From NCBI GenBank assembly GCA_022432975.1, contig CM039512.1, positions 34,593,730-34,657,729 of the forward strand: DNA of 64,000 nucleotides, in the 5' to 3' direction. The number at the start of each line of letters is the position of its first letter. Position 1 is the first letter of the stretch. Source of the stretch: Begonia masoniana. Taxonomy: Eukaryota > Streptophyta > Magnoliopsida > Cucurbitales > Begoniaceae. This document shows, in pieces, positions 22,684 through 36,900 of this stretch. The notes under the pieces are model-generated. The model worked only from the letters and a program-made list of their open reading frames with translations. It did no database searches and was not told where the DNA came from. A program made the translations under genes and the position numbers.

Positions 22684-25600
22684 TCAACTTGAGCTTTCTT
22701 TTCTAAACCATTGCAAGCTACTCGACTGAGACTCCCCATAATGCCTGCAAACAAGAGAAAAATGAAGTATCAATTTAACTACAGCAATGGCATGTTTCCA
22801 ATTGTTGAAAAAACACAGTTTCAACTGAGCACTTTTCAATGATTCAATCAGTTTTTCTAGCTTCAAAATGGCACATCTTTAGAATAAGACCTAAACAATA
22901 TCAATTTACAATCAGTATCCATGGCCAAAGGAGAAAGAAATTTAATTATTGTCATGGGAAATTTTAGGACAATCCAACATAAACTGCAAAATCTACAATA
23001 AATTCATATTGAATGGAGGACCAACATTCAGTAATATCTTGGTTTCTAATTGAAATATTCTTGCAAACTTTCAAAGGCCTCTATTTATATTGTTAAATTC
23101 CTTGTGTTTAGAAATTCAGATACAGTAGAAGATTCATATGAAAACAATTAAAGACAGAACAAAAATTATGAAAAAAAACAGTTCAGAAATATCACCTAGT
23201 CCATTTTAAATGAAGCAACGTGAAGACAATTGAGATGATTATAGATGAAGAGCCAACCACAATGTATGCAATCCCCATGAAATCATTCTTTCCTCCCAAC
23301 CAGGTTGATGTCGATAGAACAAGCTTTTTTCCCCCACCAAAACTGTATGTGTTGTAGTTGTTCGTTATGTTGACTAATATAACATCACCGCTATCCAAAT
23401 CTTCTTCAATTTTACCGTACAGCTTTCGAAAGCTGGGAAGAGCAGCGGTACGGATCCAGACAATTAGATCTTCTTGGTCACTTAACTAAGCCAAAAGGAA
23501 TAAAGAAACAAGACATTGAACTAATGAGTTATGAATATGATACGAAACCTGTATAATAATAAGATAAAAGACGAGATGAAATTACAAAATAACCAGACAT
23601 TCGAGAGGTCTGTTAGCTCTCCTAAAATAGTAAGACGCGCGAGAGGTCTACTAGCTCTCCTTTTAGACTATTTTTCCCAAAAGATAATCATCTCCAATGT
23701 TATAACTTTCCTTTTAAATAAACAAGATTTAGAGAATATTAAAAAACATAATTAAAATTCTATTTAGGAATTCTAAAAGATAACTATAATAAGTGCACTA
23801 CATTGGAACTCTATCATTACTCCCCCTATAAGTCACCTTGTCTTCAAGCTGAGGAAATAAATTTAAAGGTGTTTAAAAGACTTCCAAAAATGTCTTTGAT
23901 TGGAGATGAGTGAATCATCAAAGTCTCATAAACTCCAGGAAGCAATGAAGCCTCTCCTAGTGCTTCTCTCCCTTTTTTCTGGTTTATAAAACAGACAAAG
24001 TGAGGATTATATTGGGCCTTGGTCCATCAATGCCTAAAAAGTCTTGGATCCTACTGCGCCAAGTTCTGGTTGAATTTGATTCAATTGCTTGGTTGGACCT
24101 CTTCTTTCTTGGATAGAATCAATGAGGATATAATGGTGAGGCATAAGGACCAGGTTGAAGTCATGCACGCGGGTTAGTTGGGTCAAATTCTGGGTCTGCA
24201 GAAAAACTTTTTGTTGATGGACTAATTGGGCACGAAAAGCATTTTGTGGATTGAATAGTTTGGCCCACGTAAAAGTCAGCAGGTTGAGCTTCACCTTGAC
24301 CTAGCTCAACCCTAAGATTTATTTAATCCTAATTTGTTTTCTCCCCTTTAGTGGATGCTTCATCAAGTCAGCCGCTGGATAGATATCCACAATAATGGTG
24401 CACACAAACACACTTATATATTAATAAACATGTAAAATACAATAATTTCACATAAATTCGAGGGTATGTTATCTCTTCCTGCAGAGATTCAAGGTTCTGC
24501 GTTTCTCCACATTCCTCACCGGATTCTTTGATTATTCAACCCCTTTTTTCTTTCCCTCTCATCCTCTATTTTCTGAATAAAAACTACTCATAAATATTTC
24601 TTAATATACCTTAAAACAATATATTATTTTTGTTCGTTCCTAACATTACTTCCGGCCCAATGAGTCACCTTGTCCTCAAAGTGAAATCTGGAAAATTGTT
24701 GCTGAATTTATCAAGTGATTCTTATGTCACCTCTTTCAGTAGTCCTGTGCCTCAAAGACCATTAACACGTTCTCAAACCAAAGTTCATTCACCATCTAAC
24801 CTTTTTACTGATAAGTTTGTTATTATTACAGGTGAGGAGCTCTTCAATATCTTAGAGTGGAATCTAGATTCTCAGGACATGAACAAACCTACATATGTGC
24901 TTACTTGGGACTCAAGTGCCGGATCTTCTCAAGAAGGAATTTGTCTTCCCAAAAACAAATTGACGTAACTAATTTACTTTTATTGTTTTTGGCAAAAATT
25001 GGCCCTCTTGTTATTTTTGGCAAAACATTTAACTTTTTAATTACATGCATGCATAATAGGCATTTAGGTTAGTTTGGGTGGTTAAGGCCTAAGGCAGTCA
25101 AAGGCATGGATGGCGTGCACGGCTTGACAACCTAACCGAACCGCATTCGTGGAAGGGGAGCACAAAGGAAGGTTCAACCCGCATTAAATAAAAGAGCATG
25201 CACTTGCAAGACCTCTAAATTGGATGGACCAAGCATCAATAACTTAAGGAGCACAAGAGAAGGCCTGGACCACATCAAGAAAAGATGGCGCGCACACAAT
25301 CCATACGGATGCGGCGATTTGAAGGCTCGGTCCACAAATGAAGATGAGCGCACCTATACACCTTACAAATTTGAATTTCCACAGCTCATCATCTCCACAT
25401 GGACTCAAGAAAAGTTGCCTTACAAGGACATCATCTCACAGCTGAAGATTGGAGGAACATGCGCGCGCACGGTCGAGATCATCCATCATCAAATTACCTT
25501 GTATTTTCAAGACGAAATCCTACACCACCATAGATCATATTTAATCCTCATTTTGAGAACTTTGTACTCAGTTTTTTATTATCAATAGAATTGGCTCGTT

Positions 25601-27926
25601 TTCCCTGAAGACCAAAAGAGTAATCGGTCTAGTGCCTCGGCAGATCTTAGTTGAGTGTAGTGTATCTCCATTGTTTCAAGCTTTTGGTTACTTGTAAGTT
25701 CTTATTGTCATCTTTTCTCTCCAAACCCTCTAGGGTTGAAAAACAGTAGAAAATGTGGTAACCATTGCCCAAGTGTTGTTGTCACTCTCCTTGGAAAGTG
25801 ACATTACCCAAAAGTGTTCTAGGTTGCTTATCGGACTAGTCACGGGTTTCTCTGCATATACTTTTTATTTCTTTTTATTTTTATGTGAAATTTTCAGAAC
25901 TTAATCATCATTCACCAGATAAGTTCTCTTTAAAATTTCATATCATTTAGAGCTTATTTGAGAAAGTTATGCATGTTGCATTGGGGTGCTTATCAGATTG
26001 AGCCGAGAAGCATCGATCATCTATTTTTATTACAATATTCTTGGATTTGCTGGGCTAAGGCATATCAAGTAGGCAACTCGTCAATGTGTTCTTCTTCCAA
26101 TTACTCGGCTACATCTCTGCTTCTTTGGCAAATTAAAACTTACAGCTCCTTAGATTTACATTTATGACCGACCGTAAATTTTTCATCACACAGATAGCAC
26201 AAACTTTTCGTCCGTTGATCTTGTAATTCAGTATCGATTAATTTCTTGAGGTGGTTCCAGCTCAAAATTTCCAACTTTATTCGCAACATTTTCAATTCGA
26301 TATGAACTCGAATTTACCACTTGAGAGGTGTTATTTGGTATACCCAAAACAGATTTATTCTCCTTAAAGTAAGTTGAACTGTTAACATATTTGAGTATCA
26401 ATATTTTATCTTCAATTCTTGAGGTTGTCAGCACGAGTTTGTCTAAGCTCACTGGTCTCAACACTTTGAGCTCTGCCCTAATTTCTGCACGAAGTCCATT
26501 GATGAATTGAGCCTCTAAAATTGATTCTAGCACAGCACCCAAAGAAGAAGCAAATCTCTCAAGCTGTCGTCTATATTCGCGAACGAAAGCATCCTATTTT
26601 AGCGTTAAAAATCGCTCCACCAGCGAACCTTCCAGCATCAAACAAAAACGCTCCAACAACTGCAGTTTGAAATCGACCTAGGCGCAAAAAGGGCGTTGTT
26701 ATTCTTTCCACTAGAACCAAGCGAGTGCTTCGCCCTCCAAACACAAAGCCACAGCCTCCAATTTTTCCGCTTCATCCAAGCAATTTAGACTGAAGAATCG
26801 TTCGACTTCATAAACCCATTCATCAAGATCGCCTTCTTCATAAATCGACATCTCAATTCTTCGGCGATGACTCGCCAAGTTGTTTCGTTTCTCTTTCGCA
26901 TTTCTCCATTATGGTTCATTTGTGCCCAGAAATTCAGCGTCAACATCCCCAAAATTAAATTGTTCTTCCCTGGTTCCTGTTCGAGGGAAATGGATAGGCG
27001 ACCCAACTGGATGCGTATCTCCACGCACGGATAGTTCATCCAATCTGCCCAAAATTGCAGTGCAGTGATATGCTTCTTCATTCTGTCAATTTCTTCACTT
27101 ACTGATCCCGCTCAAACATCCGTTGTTCCTCCACCATTTCCAATCGGTTTATACCTCTTTGGCTTAACATTTCCGGTATGCTCTGATTCTAATTTAATAG
27201 ATATTCACAATATCAATGCACACAAACACACTTATATATTAATAAACACATAAAATACAATAATTTAACGAAAATTTATGAGTCTGTTATCCCTCCCTCT
27301 AGAGATTTGAGGTTCTGCGTTCTTCCCAATTCTTCATCGAAATTCTTTGATTATTCAACCACCTTTTTCTTTCCCCCATCATTCTCTATTTGATTGGTTG
27401 TACAAAATAAAACTCTCGTTAATTCAAAATAAAAACTACCCAAAACTACCCATATATATTTTCAAATATACCCTTTGTTAAAAATGGGGATGAAGAAAAT
27501 AATTCTTCGTAATATTTCATTCATATGGTGAAAATATTAATACACAAAATTGAAATGTAAATAAGGAAACTAATTCTTAATTCAATACATAATCAAATCT
27601 CTTTTAATTAGGGAATTATTAATCTTTCCTAATATTTACACCTCTTAACACTCCCCCTCAAGTTAGAGCATAAATGTCAATCATATCCAATTTGTTACAA
27701 AGATAATTCACTACACAATTGGGTATTCTAAATCAGGCCCACCAAAACCCAATCTCAAATAAACCTACCAAAATAACACAACAACAAGAAGGAAAACCTA
27801 ATCTTCAGAGAAGGGAAGGACTTTTCAGCAAAAGAGTTCATTCGACCGTTTGCTCACTAGGACAAACAAAACACAGTGCCGGCCAGGCCGCCGGGTGGTG
27901 GTGGTGGTGGTGGTGGTGGTGGTGGT

Positions 27927-27960
<34 letters not shown>

Positions 27961-30900
27961 GAACAATTAAATAGAATCAGATAAACGGCAACCCTACATG
28001 TTGTGAACCAGACATCCGACGAGCAATGGTTGACAGAAACAACTGTTGTAAGAAAAAGACCAAACTGGAAGATCCCCGATCGGCGAAACTAGGGCTAGCA
28101 ATGTAACCGGCGAAACAATGGCAAAAACAGCAGCAGCGACAGTGGTCTGAACTCCGGCGACTAGGGCAAGACAACGGCGACAATGGTCTAAAATCTGGCG
28201 ACTAACAGTGACGACTAAGGTTCCTTGTAGCCCTAATTTCGGACTTCTGCTCACTATAGCAGAACGATGAAGAAAAAATTTACTACTCACTAAGGCAGAA
28301 AAATGAAGAATCAGATAAACGGCAACCCTACGTGTTGTGAACAAGACAACCGACGAGCAATGGTGGATAGAAACAACTGTCGTCAGAAAGAGACCAAACC
28401 AAATGATCCGCGATCAGCGAAACTGGGGCTAGCAACTTAACCGGTAAACAATGGCAAAAACCGTAGTAGCGACAGTGGTCTGAACTCCGAGGCAGACTAT
28501 AATTTCGGACTTCTGCTCACTATAGCAGAACGATGAAGAAAAAATTTACTATTCACTAAGGCAGAAAATGAAGAATCAGATAAACGGCAACCCTACGTGT
28601 TGTGAACAAGACAACCGACGAGCAATGGTGGATAGAAACAACTATCGTCAAAAAGAGACCAAACCAGATGATCCGTGATCGGCGAAACTAGGGCTAGCAA
28701 TGTAACCGGCGAAACAATGGCAAAAGAACAACAGCGACAATGGTCTAAACTCCGGCGACCAGGGCAAGACAACGGCGACAATGGTCTAAAATCTGGCGAC
28801 TAACAGTGACGACTAAGGTTCCTTGTAGCCCTAATTTCGGACTTCTGCTCACTATAGCAGAACGATGAAGAAAAAATTTACTACTCACTAAGGCAGAAAA
28901 ATGAAGAATCAGATAAACGGCAACCCTACGTGTTGTGAACAAGACAACCGACGAGCAATGGTGGATAGAAACAACTGTCGTCAGAAAGAGACCAAACCAA
29001 ATGATCCGCGATCAGCGAAACTGGGGCTAGCAACTTAACCGGTAAAACAATGGCAAAAACCGTAGTAGCGACAGTGGTCTGAACTCCGGCGACTAAGGCA
29101 AGACAACGGCGACAATGGTCTAAACTCCAGCGACCAACAGTGACTTCTAAGGTTCCTTGTAGCTCTAATTTCGGACTTCTGCTCACTATAGCAGAACGAT
29201 GAAGAAAAAATTTACTATTCACTAAGGCAGAAAAATGAAGAATCAGATAAACAGCAACCCTACGTGTTGTGAACCAGACAACCGACGAGCAATGGTGGAT
29301 AGAAACAACTATCGTCAAAAAGAGACCAAACCAGATGATCCGTGATCGGCGAAACTGGGGCTAGCAACGTAACCGGCAAAACAATGGCAAAAGAACAACA
29401 GCGACAATGGTCTGAACTCCGGCGACCAGGGCAAGACAACGGCGACAATGGTTTAAACTCCGGCGACCAACTGTGACGGCTAAGGTTCCTTGTAGCCCTA
29501 ATTTCAGACTTCTGCTAACTATAGCAAAACGATGAAGAAAAAATTTACTACTCACTGAGGCAAAATAATGAACAAAAAAAAATTACTGCTCACTAGGGTA
29601 GAGATCAATTAAACAGAATCGAACAAACAGCAACCCTACGTGTTATGAACCAGCCAACGAGCAATGATTGAAAGAGACAATTGTCGTCAGAAAGAGACCA
29701 AACCGGAAGATCCTCAATCTGCGAAATTGGGGCTAGCGACGAAATAGGCGAAACAATGACGAAACAGCAGCGCCAGTGAACTGAACTTCAGCGACCAAGG
29801 CAAGACAACAACAACAACAATGGTCTAAACTCCGGCGACCAACTGTGACAACTAGGGTTTCTTGTAGCCCTAATTTCGGACCTTTGCTCATTATGGCAGA
29901 ATGATGAAGAAAAAATTTACTGCTCAATAGGACAGAATGATGAAAAAAACAAATTTACTGCTCACTAGGGCAAAAAAATTGATAATACGAAATTTTTGTT
30001 TTGATCTCATGTTAAAAATAGGAATGAAGAGAATAAAATTATTCATAATATTTCTTTCATATGGTGAAAATATTTATACACAATTGAAATGTAAATAAGG
30101 AAACTAATTCTTAAGAAAACTAATTCCTAATTCAATACAAAATCAAATCTTATTTAATTAGGGAAGTATTAATTATTCTTAATATTTACACCTTTTAACA
30201 TAAATTCAAAATATTAATTCCTAATAAATATTTCCTAATATACCTTTAAAACAATATATTATTTTTGTTCGTTCCTAACACAGCCTTACCTCCAAACATA
30301 TCTCTTCGTCGCCGGCCTTGTCAAATTAGGTGAGGAACAGCCAACTTCTCCCTCCTTGCATGTCGACGCTTCCAATGAATAGTCACTTTCTTGACAAAAA
30401 AATTTCTCACGCCGTCAACAATTTATTAGAGTTCGACGATGAGCAATCAACATCCCCTCTGCCAGCAACATCTATCCTCTCTCTTTGCCAATTTCCTTCC
30501 TATCGGCATACCCAAACGATGATATACGGATTCTCTGTGCGTTCTCTTCGTCAGAAGTACTCGAAACAACGTAGGCACGTTTTTCTTCCGCTACAAATTT
30601 TCCTTCTCCTTTGTCACCGGTCTACTTTTCATTGGCAATTCCCTCCGCCGATGCTCTGTTTTACCCTGTTTCATTTTGTCTAGGATCTTCATCCAAATTT
30701 TGAGCGAAGTGGCCGTAATAGCGTTATGCTCCTAAGATTCGCTACGCTATTTTCAGCTTGGATGTTAATTTTTTTAGTGATCATTTTTTCGGTTCGTTGA
30801 TATTCCATACAGCACAACCGTGACTGTTGATTATGGATATCCGATGAGCTTCTTCCCTCCATCTTCAGCCTGAGTGTGGGAGGACAAGGTTGTTTCTTAC

Positions 30901-33900
30901 CCAAACGAGTTGTTGTCTTGGCGCACATCTCCAGCTCAAGAGATGGTGGCCTAGTAAGTTACCGACTCGATTTCGACGTCGCTAATTCGAACAAATTTTT
31001 GGTTTCGCCACACAGATTATCGGAGGTCTCATTTTGTAGGCGTTGCTCTAATGAATCAAGCAACGAAGTGACATAACAATCTCTGCAAATCTACCGGCAT
31101 CTTTTCAAATTTTTTATCAGCTCTGTCCAATCATAATCCATCGTATAACTTCCTCGAGGATCATCATGCTCCAATACCATGGATACAAACTCATATAATA
31201 ATAAGATAAAAGACAAGTTGAAATTTCAAAATAACCAGACATTCGAGAAATCTGTTAGCTCTCACAAAATAGCGAGACGTTCAAGAGGTCTGGTAGCTCT
31301 CCCTTTAGACTATTTTTCCCAAAAGATAATTCTCCCCAATGTTATAGTTTTCCCTTTAAATAATCAACACTTAGAATAGTAAAAGACATAATTAAAATAT
31401 TATCTAGGAATTTTAAAAGACAACTATAATAAATGCACTATATTGGAACGCTATCCGAATATGGATTTTGAAACAACAGAATATGGAAAGGAAAGAAGAA
31501 GATTAATTCATCCAGAGATTTTCCATGCAGATAATATTAATCCACAAAGGAGATGAACTGCAGAAAAGTGTATCCCATTTCATCCTCTAGTCAAATATAG
31601 CAAACGCACTGGCCAAGCCACACAAGGAAATGTTACATACTTCCTTACACAGAATTTTTCAGATTACAAGTAAATTCTACAAGCAAGGCTGTGATCTTAA
31701 GTGAACATACAATCTTTAGAGCCTAACTAAATCAGATGACATCAATTTGACAGATAAAACTTAGAAGTACATTGCAAAAAATAAAAATAAAAAGATTCAT
31801 AAATCCATTTGATATGTCTCATATTTTCGTGGAGGGCCTGCTAGAGCTCGTTGTTTCATAAGAAATGTTGTATGAAAGTGAGAAAAGTACAAAACAGAGG
31901 ATAAAATCCTACAGAAAACTAAAAAATCTTAATTGCAAAGGGAGAATTTATTATCCTCCTATTTTTTAACATTTTACACACAAAATAAAACTTGTTTCTT
32001 ATAAAAAATAATTAAAATTCTCCGAGAAAAGGTAATACACAAAAAAATGTATGTTTACATAAACAAAATTTGTATTGAGAGTGTCAAGCGGATAAGAAAT
32101 CATTCCTCTGAAAAGGAAAGAAATAATCAGAAATCCCACTATGCAAATACAGCCAATCATAAGCAACAAGTTCTACTTAAGCCCAAGAGGGAGATTTCTG
32201 ATTCCCAGATTGAAGCTAGTGGAAAGTTTCTTCTCCACTGATAAAAGTTTCTCACTTGTAAGTTATGCATGTCAAAGGATTTTAATTCTAATAAAATGTT
32301 ATGGACTGAGCAGTGAATCAGCTCAAAAGTTCGTGTATTCCAGCTGACCTCTAACTAAAATTTCTTACTTCAGTTCAAACTTTTCAGCTCCATATGATAT
32401 TTAGACGAGTCAGCCTGATAATCCAAAGGCATCAGCCCATTACCTCAAAATCAAAAGTCCCAAGGATGAAGTCTCAAATGAAATATTCATAAGAGTAATG
32501 AAAAATGTAGCAAAAGAAGCTAAAAAATTATATCACAATAACTTACCGCAATATTTGGATCTAAACTTCCACCACCAATCAAGGTCCCATTCTGGAAATT
32601 AAAAGGGTATACATGCTTCCCATATTTGTGTGCACGATCACTATCCCATGCAATATTCTTTCTGTTAACCTTTAATTCTGAGGTCCCATGGATGAATTTA
32701 TAGGTATCATTAAACAAACTCCATGCTATCAAACCACAAGGTACAATTGGAAGACCTTTATTTGACTCTACAGGTTCACAAGAACTTGTATCGTTGTAAT
32801 CCAACCCATGTAATAGTTGCTTATCACTTCTACTTTTAACATATCTGAAAACATTTTGGGAAGAATGTCAAAACAATAGCCCAAAATAAAAATAAATTAC
32901 TTTTATTCACAAAGTTTTGGAAAGAAAATGATAGGTGTCCTATAATAAGAAGACCCAATAAATAGATAAAATAAAACAAAGAGATGATTTATAGCACGTA
33001 ACCACAGGTCTCCGATGTTTATGATCTATAGTTTCTGATGGGTTCTTCTCCTTATTCCATTATTTTCCTGGGGTTGTTTTTCAATTCATCAGTACTAGCA
33101 ACATTAGATACATATTTATCAAACCCCATTAGCAATGCTAGAAATTTGCTAAAACATAAGAGATTTAAATACAACAACTGCTTTACTACTATCCCCACAC
33201 TTTAGAGATTCCCCATCTACAATTCAAATAAGGAGAGAATTTGAAATGCTAATTCTCACATTATGGATTTTAATACAATAGCTGCGTTACTACTATTCTC
33301 ACATTATGGATTTTAAATTGTCAACACAAAGTATACTTAAATTGTTCATAACACCTTAGAAATAAATCTTTAGAGGATATTCTATTGATTAAAAAACATT
33401 TTGCATTACAAATTCCGTGTTTTCCAGTTGGCAAAAAAACTATATCAAGTATTAAAAACAAATGAAGCAGTGAAAACCTTGTACAAGATATTTGGAAGAA
33501 ACTATGAGCAGTAAGAATTTGATATCAAGCACTAAAAATAAATGAACTTATGAAAACCTTGTAAGAGTATAAAACAAGAACCACTCTTTGCTTGAATGGG
33601 AGCTTAGATTACGAAATTGGATTATTCAAAGAGAATGGGTTAAGCTTTGGCCAACTATCATGACAAATACACAAGTTAATAGGAAAATTGTAAGCCTTTA
33701 TGACTTTTCTGTTAAGTGGCTTCTAAGCTGTTTGACAGATTGCATGAGGCCAAAATCAGTTTGTGACTTTTGAACTTGCTGTGTTAACAAGAATTTAGTA
33801 ACAATTTGAGGTGCTGGTGGCTTTGTTCTTATTATTCAGTTTTCGAGGTCAGATAATCATCTATAGTTTTTTACAATAATGAGTCAGATAAACAAACTGT

Positions 33901-36900
33901 GTTTTAAACTTAGTAGGGCTTTTTAAGGAATGATTCAACTAGACTCCTACATAAACAGCGAAAACGGAAAAAAGAAAACATAAAAATAGAAACAAAAACA
34001 ATATAAGTAAATTGCCGAATCCATCACCACAGGTACATCTATTGAGAGAATTTTCGCACCTTCGGTGGTTTTGATAGAAGTTATCAAGCTGGTAGTAAAT
34101 GTAAATTGGGGCTTTCATATGTTTCTGTACCTGAGGAAGAAGTAAAAATTACAGCATGATAAAAAAACATTTGAAGGGGAAAAAATGCCCAAATTCAAGA
34201 AACAAAATTTTATAAGTATAATGAAGAAATTCCACTTTGTATTTCCCTATTCAAAATGTTAACTAGAGATACAGCTAGAAGCACCCAATTTTGAACTCAC
34301 GATCAATGGGTCTAGATAATGCTTCGACCTTCTTATCACAACAGCACCCAACATCAATGTTATAAGGGTACATAATATATTTTTCATATAAAATAGATAT
34401 AAACAAAGAGTGCATAAATACATATTAAGAGCATAGAATATATTTGCAGACTATCAGTTACAGCTTCAAGACGATCTCAGTAAAATGTTTCGAATAAAAT
34501 AGTTTCATTGAAAACAAGATGCAACGAGATACTGAAAATTCAAGTTACTCAATGTCATCTAGAAAATAAAAATACAAATCATATTCAAATCATAATTCAC
34601 TCACTCAACATAATATATACATTTAACAGTAAGTTTAATAATCAATCAGCAACATCAATGAGGCATAAAATATTGGGATGTTCCATATAACAAATTAGGA
34701 AGTGCTGTATGGAACATTTAACATTATCAAAAAAACAAAGAAAGCAATATTTAATGTACTTTACATTTGGGTAGGACCATGGAAAATACTTGGCGCGTCA
34801 AGTGAGTAAATTCTAAAAAACAGGTTTTATGTGGACAGACCAAGACAGAAGTCACTCTTTTCTGGGAAATTTGTTGATGCACACAAGTGACCACTTCCAA
34901 CATAGTCATTTTGATGTATCAACAAAATTCCTAGAAAAGATAGGAAGAAACAAAAAATCAGCACATGACTATTAGCCAAATATTAGTACAACTATACATT
35001 ATGGAGAGCAAAGAAAAACAGAAAAGAAAATATTGATATTAGACTAGACACATAATCAATCACGCAATTTTTTTTGTAATAAAAACAAAATTTATTAAGA
35101 AAAGAATATACAAAGTGTCGGGTGGGAGAAAGATCCTCCCTTACAAGGGTAAGAAACTAGTGAAAAATAATTTATCTCCAATTGGAGAGAATTTAACTAA
35201 AAGGGATATCCAAATCACACATAAAATTGGATCGTCAAAAAATTATGAAGCAAACAAAATTCGTAGTTTCAATATCTTGAAGGGTATGCAAACACTTTAT
35301 TGAGTCAATTTTCAACAAGATACCTACCTTCAAGAAACGAGGACAATGTTTTGAAACTGAGCTATCTCTAATATATGCCAATTTATCAATTCTAAATTCC
35401 TTGGGTATGCATTCAGTATCATATCTGTCAACAATTTCAACAACCTGCATAACCATTAATAACTAACGTGAATAACGCACCAAAAAATAACTTACACTGT
35501 TCTTAACAGAAAGAAATCATATCGGCAAGCAAAAGAAATTTCTTCATTTATTTCTCCTCACCCAAAAACAATGACATAAATTAAAAGACTCAAGAAGGAT
35601 GGCTCCTTTGAATTGCAAATGGTAACCCTACAGTATCTACTTCATAAAAATCATTTCTAATGATATTTTTTTAATTGGTCATCAGCCTCGACAATTACAC
35701 TCCAAACGAGATATTTGTTATTAATCTAAAGGCACTTATCACCTTATTCCTGTCAGCACCAAATCAGGTCTATAATAGCATTTAAGTTTGATCTCCTAAA
35801 CACGTGAATAAGCTGACATGGAAACACTAGCTCTTCTAGCTGATGTAATAAATGTGCCGTGAAATTGCCCTCCCACCAACTAACATGATAATTTACATAG
35901 ATCTAATAACCTGGTTTCTACGTAGGAATCCACTGAATACCACTTTGAAGAAGATATAACTTTAGTAAACATATTAGATAGCAAAAATGGGAACAAATAA
36001 TATCCACATAACCTATAATAACAAAAGAAAAGGATCTTTGAACTACAAACAAAACGTAGATAAAGAACTTACATTGCGTGATGCCTGAATAGTGAGAATC
36101 CCAATAGGAACAAAAAGAATACCCGTCAATAGAAAAATAGTGGTAACCTGCAATGAAAATCAAACAACACTTCAACAATAAACAAAATAATGGAACAAAG
36201 GAAGATTAAAATACAACTGATGGTTTTCAAGAACTAGCCGATGCAGGCGTAAGGACGGGCTTACAAGCTGGAAGCTTCTGCTGAGTAAACTGATCATAGC
36301 CTGGTATATAAAAATCATATGATTTTTGTTAATAGCTGAATGGGTGTAAAGAAACAAGGGGGAAAAACAAAACCAATGCATTCAAAGGGATTAATTAACA
36401 GAAGTATCCATCCTGCGTGAAAACTGAAATTCTTGGCGGATAATCCACTTATCAATAACAAAAAATGTTTGCATTGAACTGAAGATAAGCCACCATATAA
36501 TTTTGAGTGAAACAGGTTTTGAACTTATTTCACCATTTCCTTGAAAAGATGCATTTTCACATACCGACAGGTTTTTGTGGTTAACTTACAACTATCTTTC
36601 TCACTGACTAAAAACAAATATAAATACTCAAAATACATTCAAAAAGATTTGTGCTCTCATCAAGATCACTAAAATGCTGGAAAGTGTTGATTGACCGAGT
36701 GCATTCTTGGAACAATGCAAGGCCTGTTTCAGACCCTAATTCATCACCAAATTCAATAACTAAAAAGGAACCCACCAAAAAGAAACAGACAAATAATCCA
36801 CATACTTGTATGCTACATTTGGTGAGCTTAAGAAGCTTTCCAGAGAAAAATAATGAATAGATTATACAATGAAATGCACTTCTGTAAAATAATCTATTAA

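Larger units (their letters stand above)
27476..30200 (-). mobile_element. Small non-autonomous LTR element F nested in H
   Basis: Terminal repeats 27476-27650 (175 bp) and 30010-30200 (191 bp), both TGTTAAAAAT...TTTACACCTYTTAACA. Right after the left one is CTCCCCCTCAAGTTAGAGCA, the complement of a copia-type polypurine tract. Beside the right one is GTTTTGATCTCA, a decayed complement of the Met primer site. The interior has no protein-coding content: a 5' block, a GGT/poly-G tract and a 330-bp repeat array. No clear 5-bp target duplication was found. Confidence 0.75.
24376..30280 (-). mobile_element. LTR element H nested in G
   Basis: Left LTR 24376-24645 (starts TGGATAGATATCC, ends GTTCCTAACA). 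The right LTR starts about 27194 and is split by element F, ending GTTCCTAACA at 30280. Shared stretches: GCACACAAACACACTTATAT, GGTTCTGCGTT, TTTGATTATTCAACC, ACAATATATTATTTTTG. A diverged primer site (minus strand TAGAATCAGAGCATACC) lies at about 27176-27192. CAGCC occurs at 24369-24373 and right after 30280, a probable target duplication displaced by 2 bp on the left. The interior has a decayed minus-strand gag (26228-27130) and a plus-strand fragment K2. Confidence 0.75.
23533..31461 (-). mobile_element. LTR element G in intron 6, minus orientation, with GAATA target duplication
   Basis: Left (3') LTR 23538-23816 (279 bp), right (5') LTR 31180-31456 (277 bp), clearly homologous (AACCAGACATTCGAGA, GACTATTTTTCCCAAAAGAT). 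GAATA flanks at 23533-23537 and 31457-31461. A polypurine tract (complement of TTACTCCCCCTATAAG) adjoins the left LTR at 23817. A primer site adjoins the right LTR (minus strand TGGTATTGGAGCATGATG, 31179-31162, diverged from the tRNA-Met type). The interior outside element H is only about 1.45 kb and has no recognisable gag or pol, so G is non-autonomous or gutted. Removing G leaves an intron of about 1.1 kb, like its neighbours. Confidence 0.88.
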
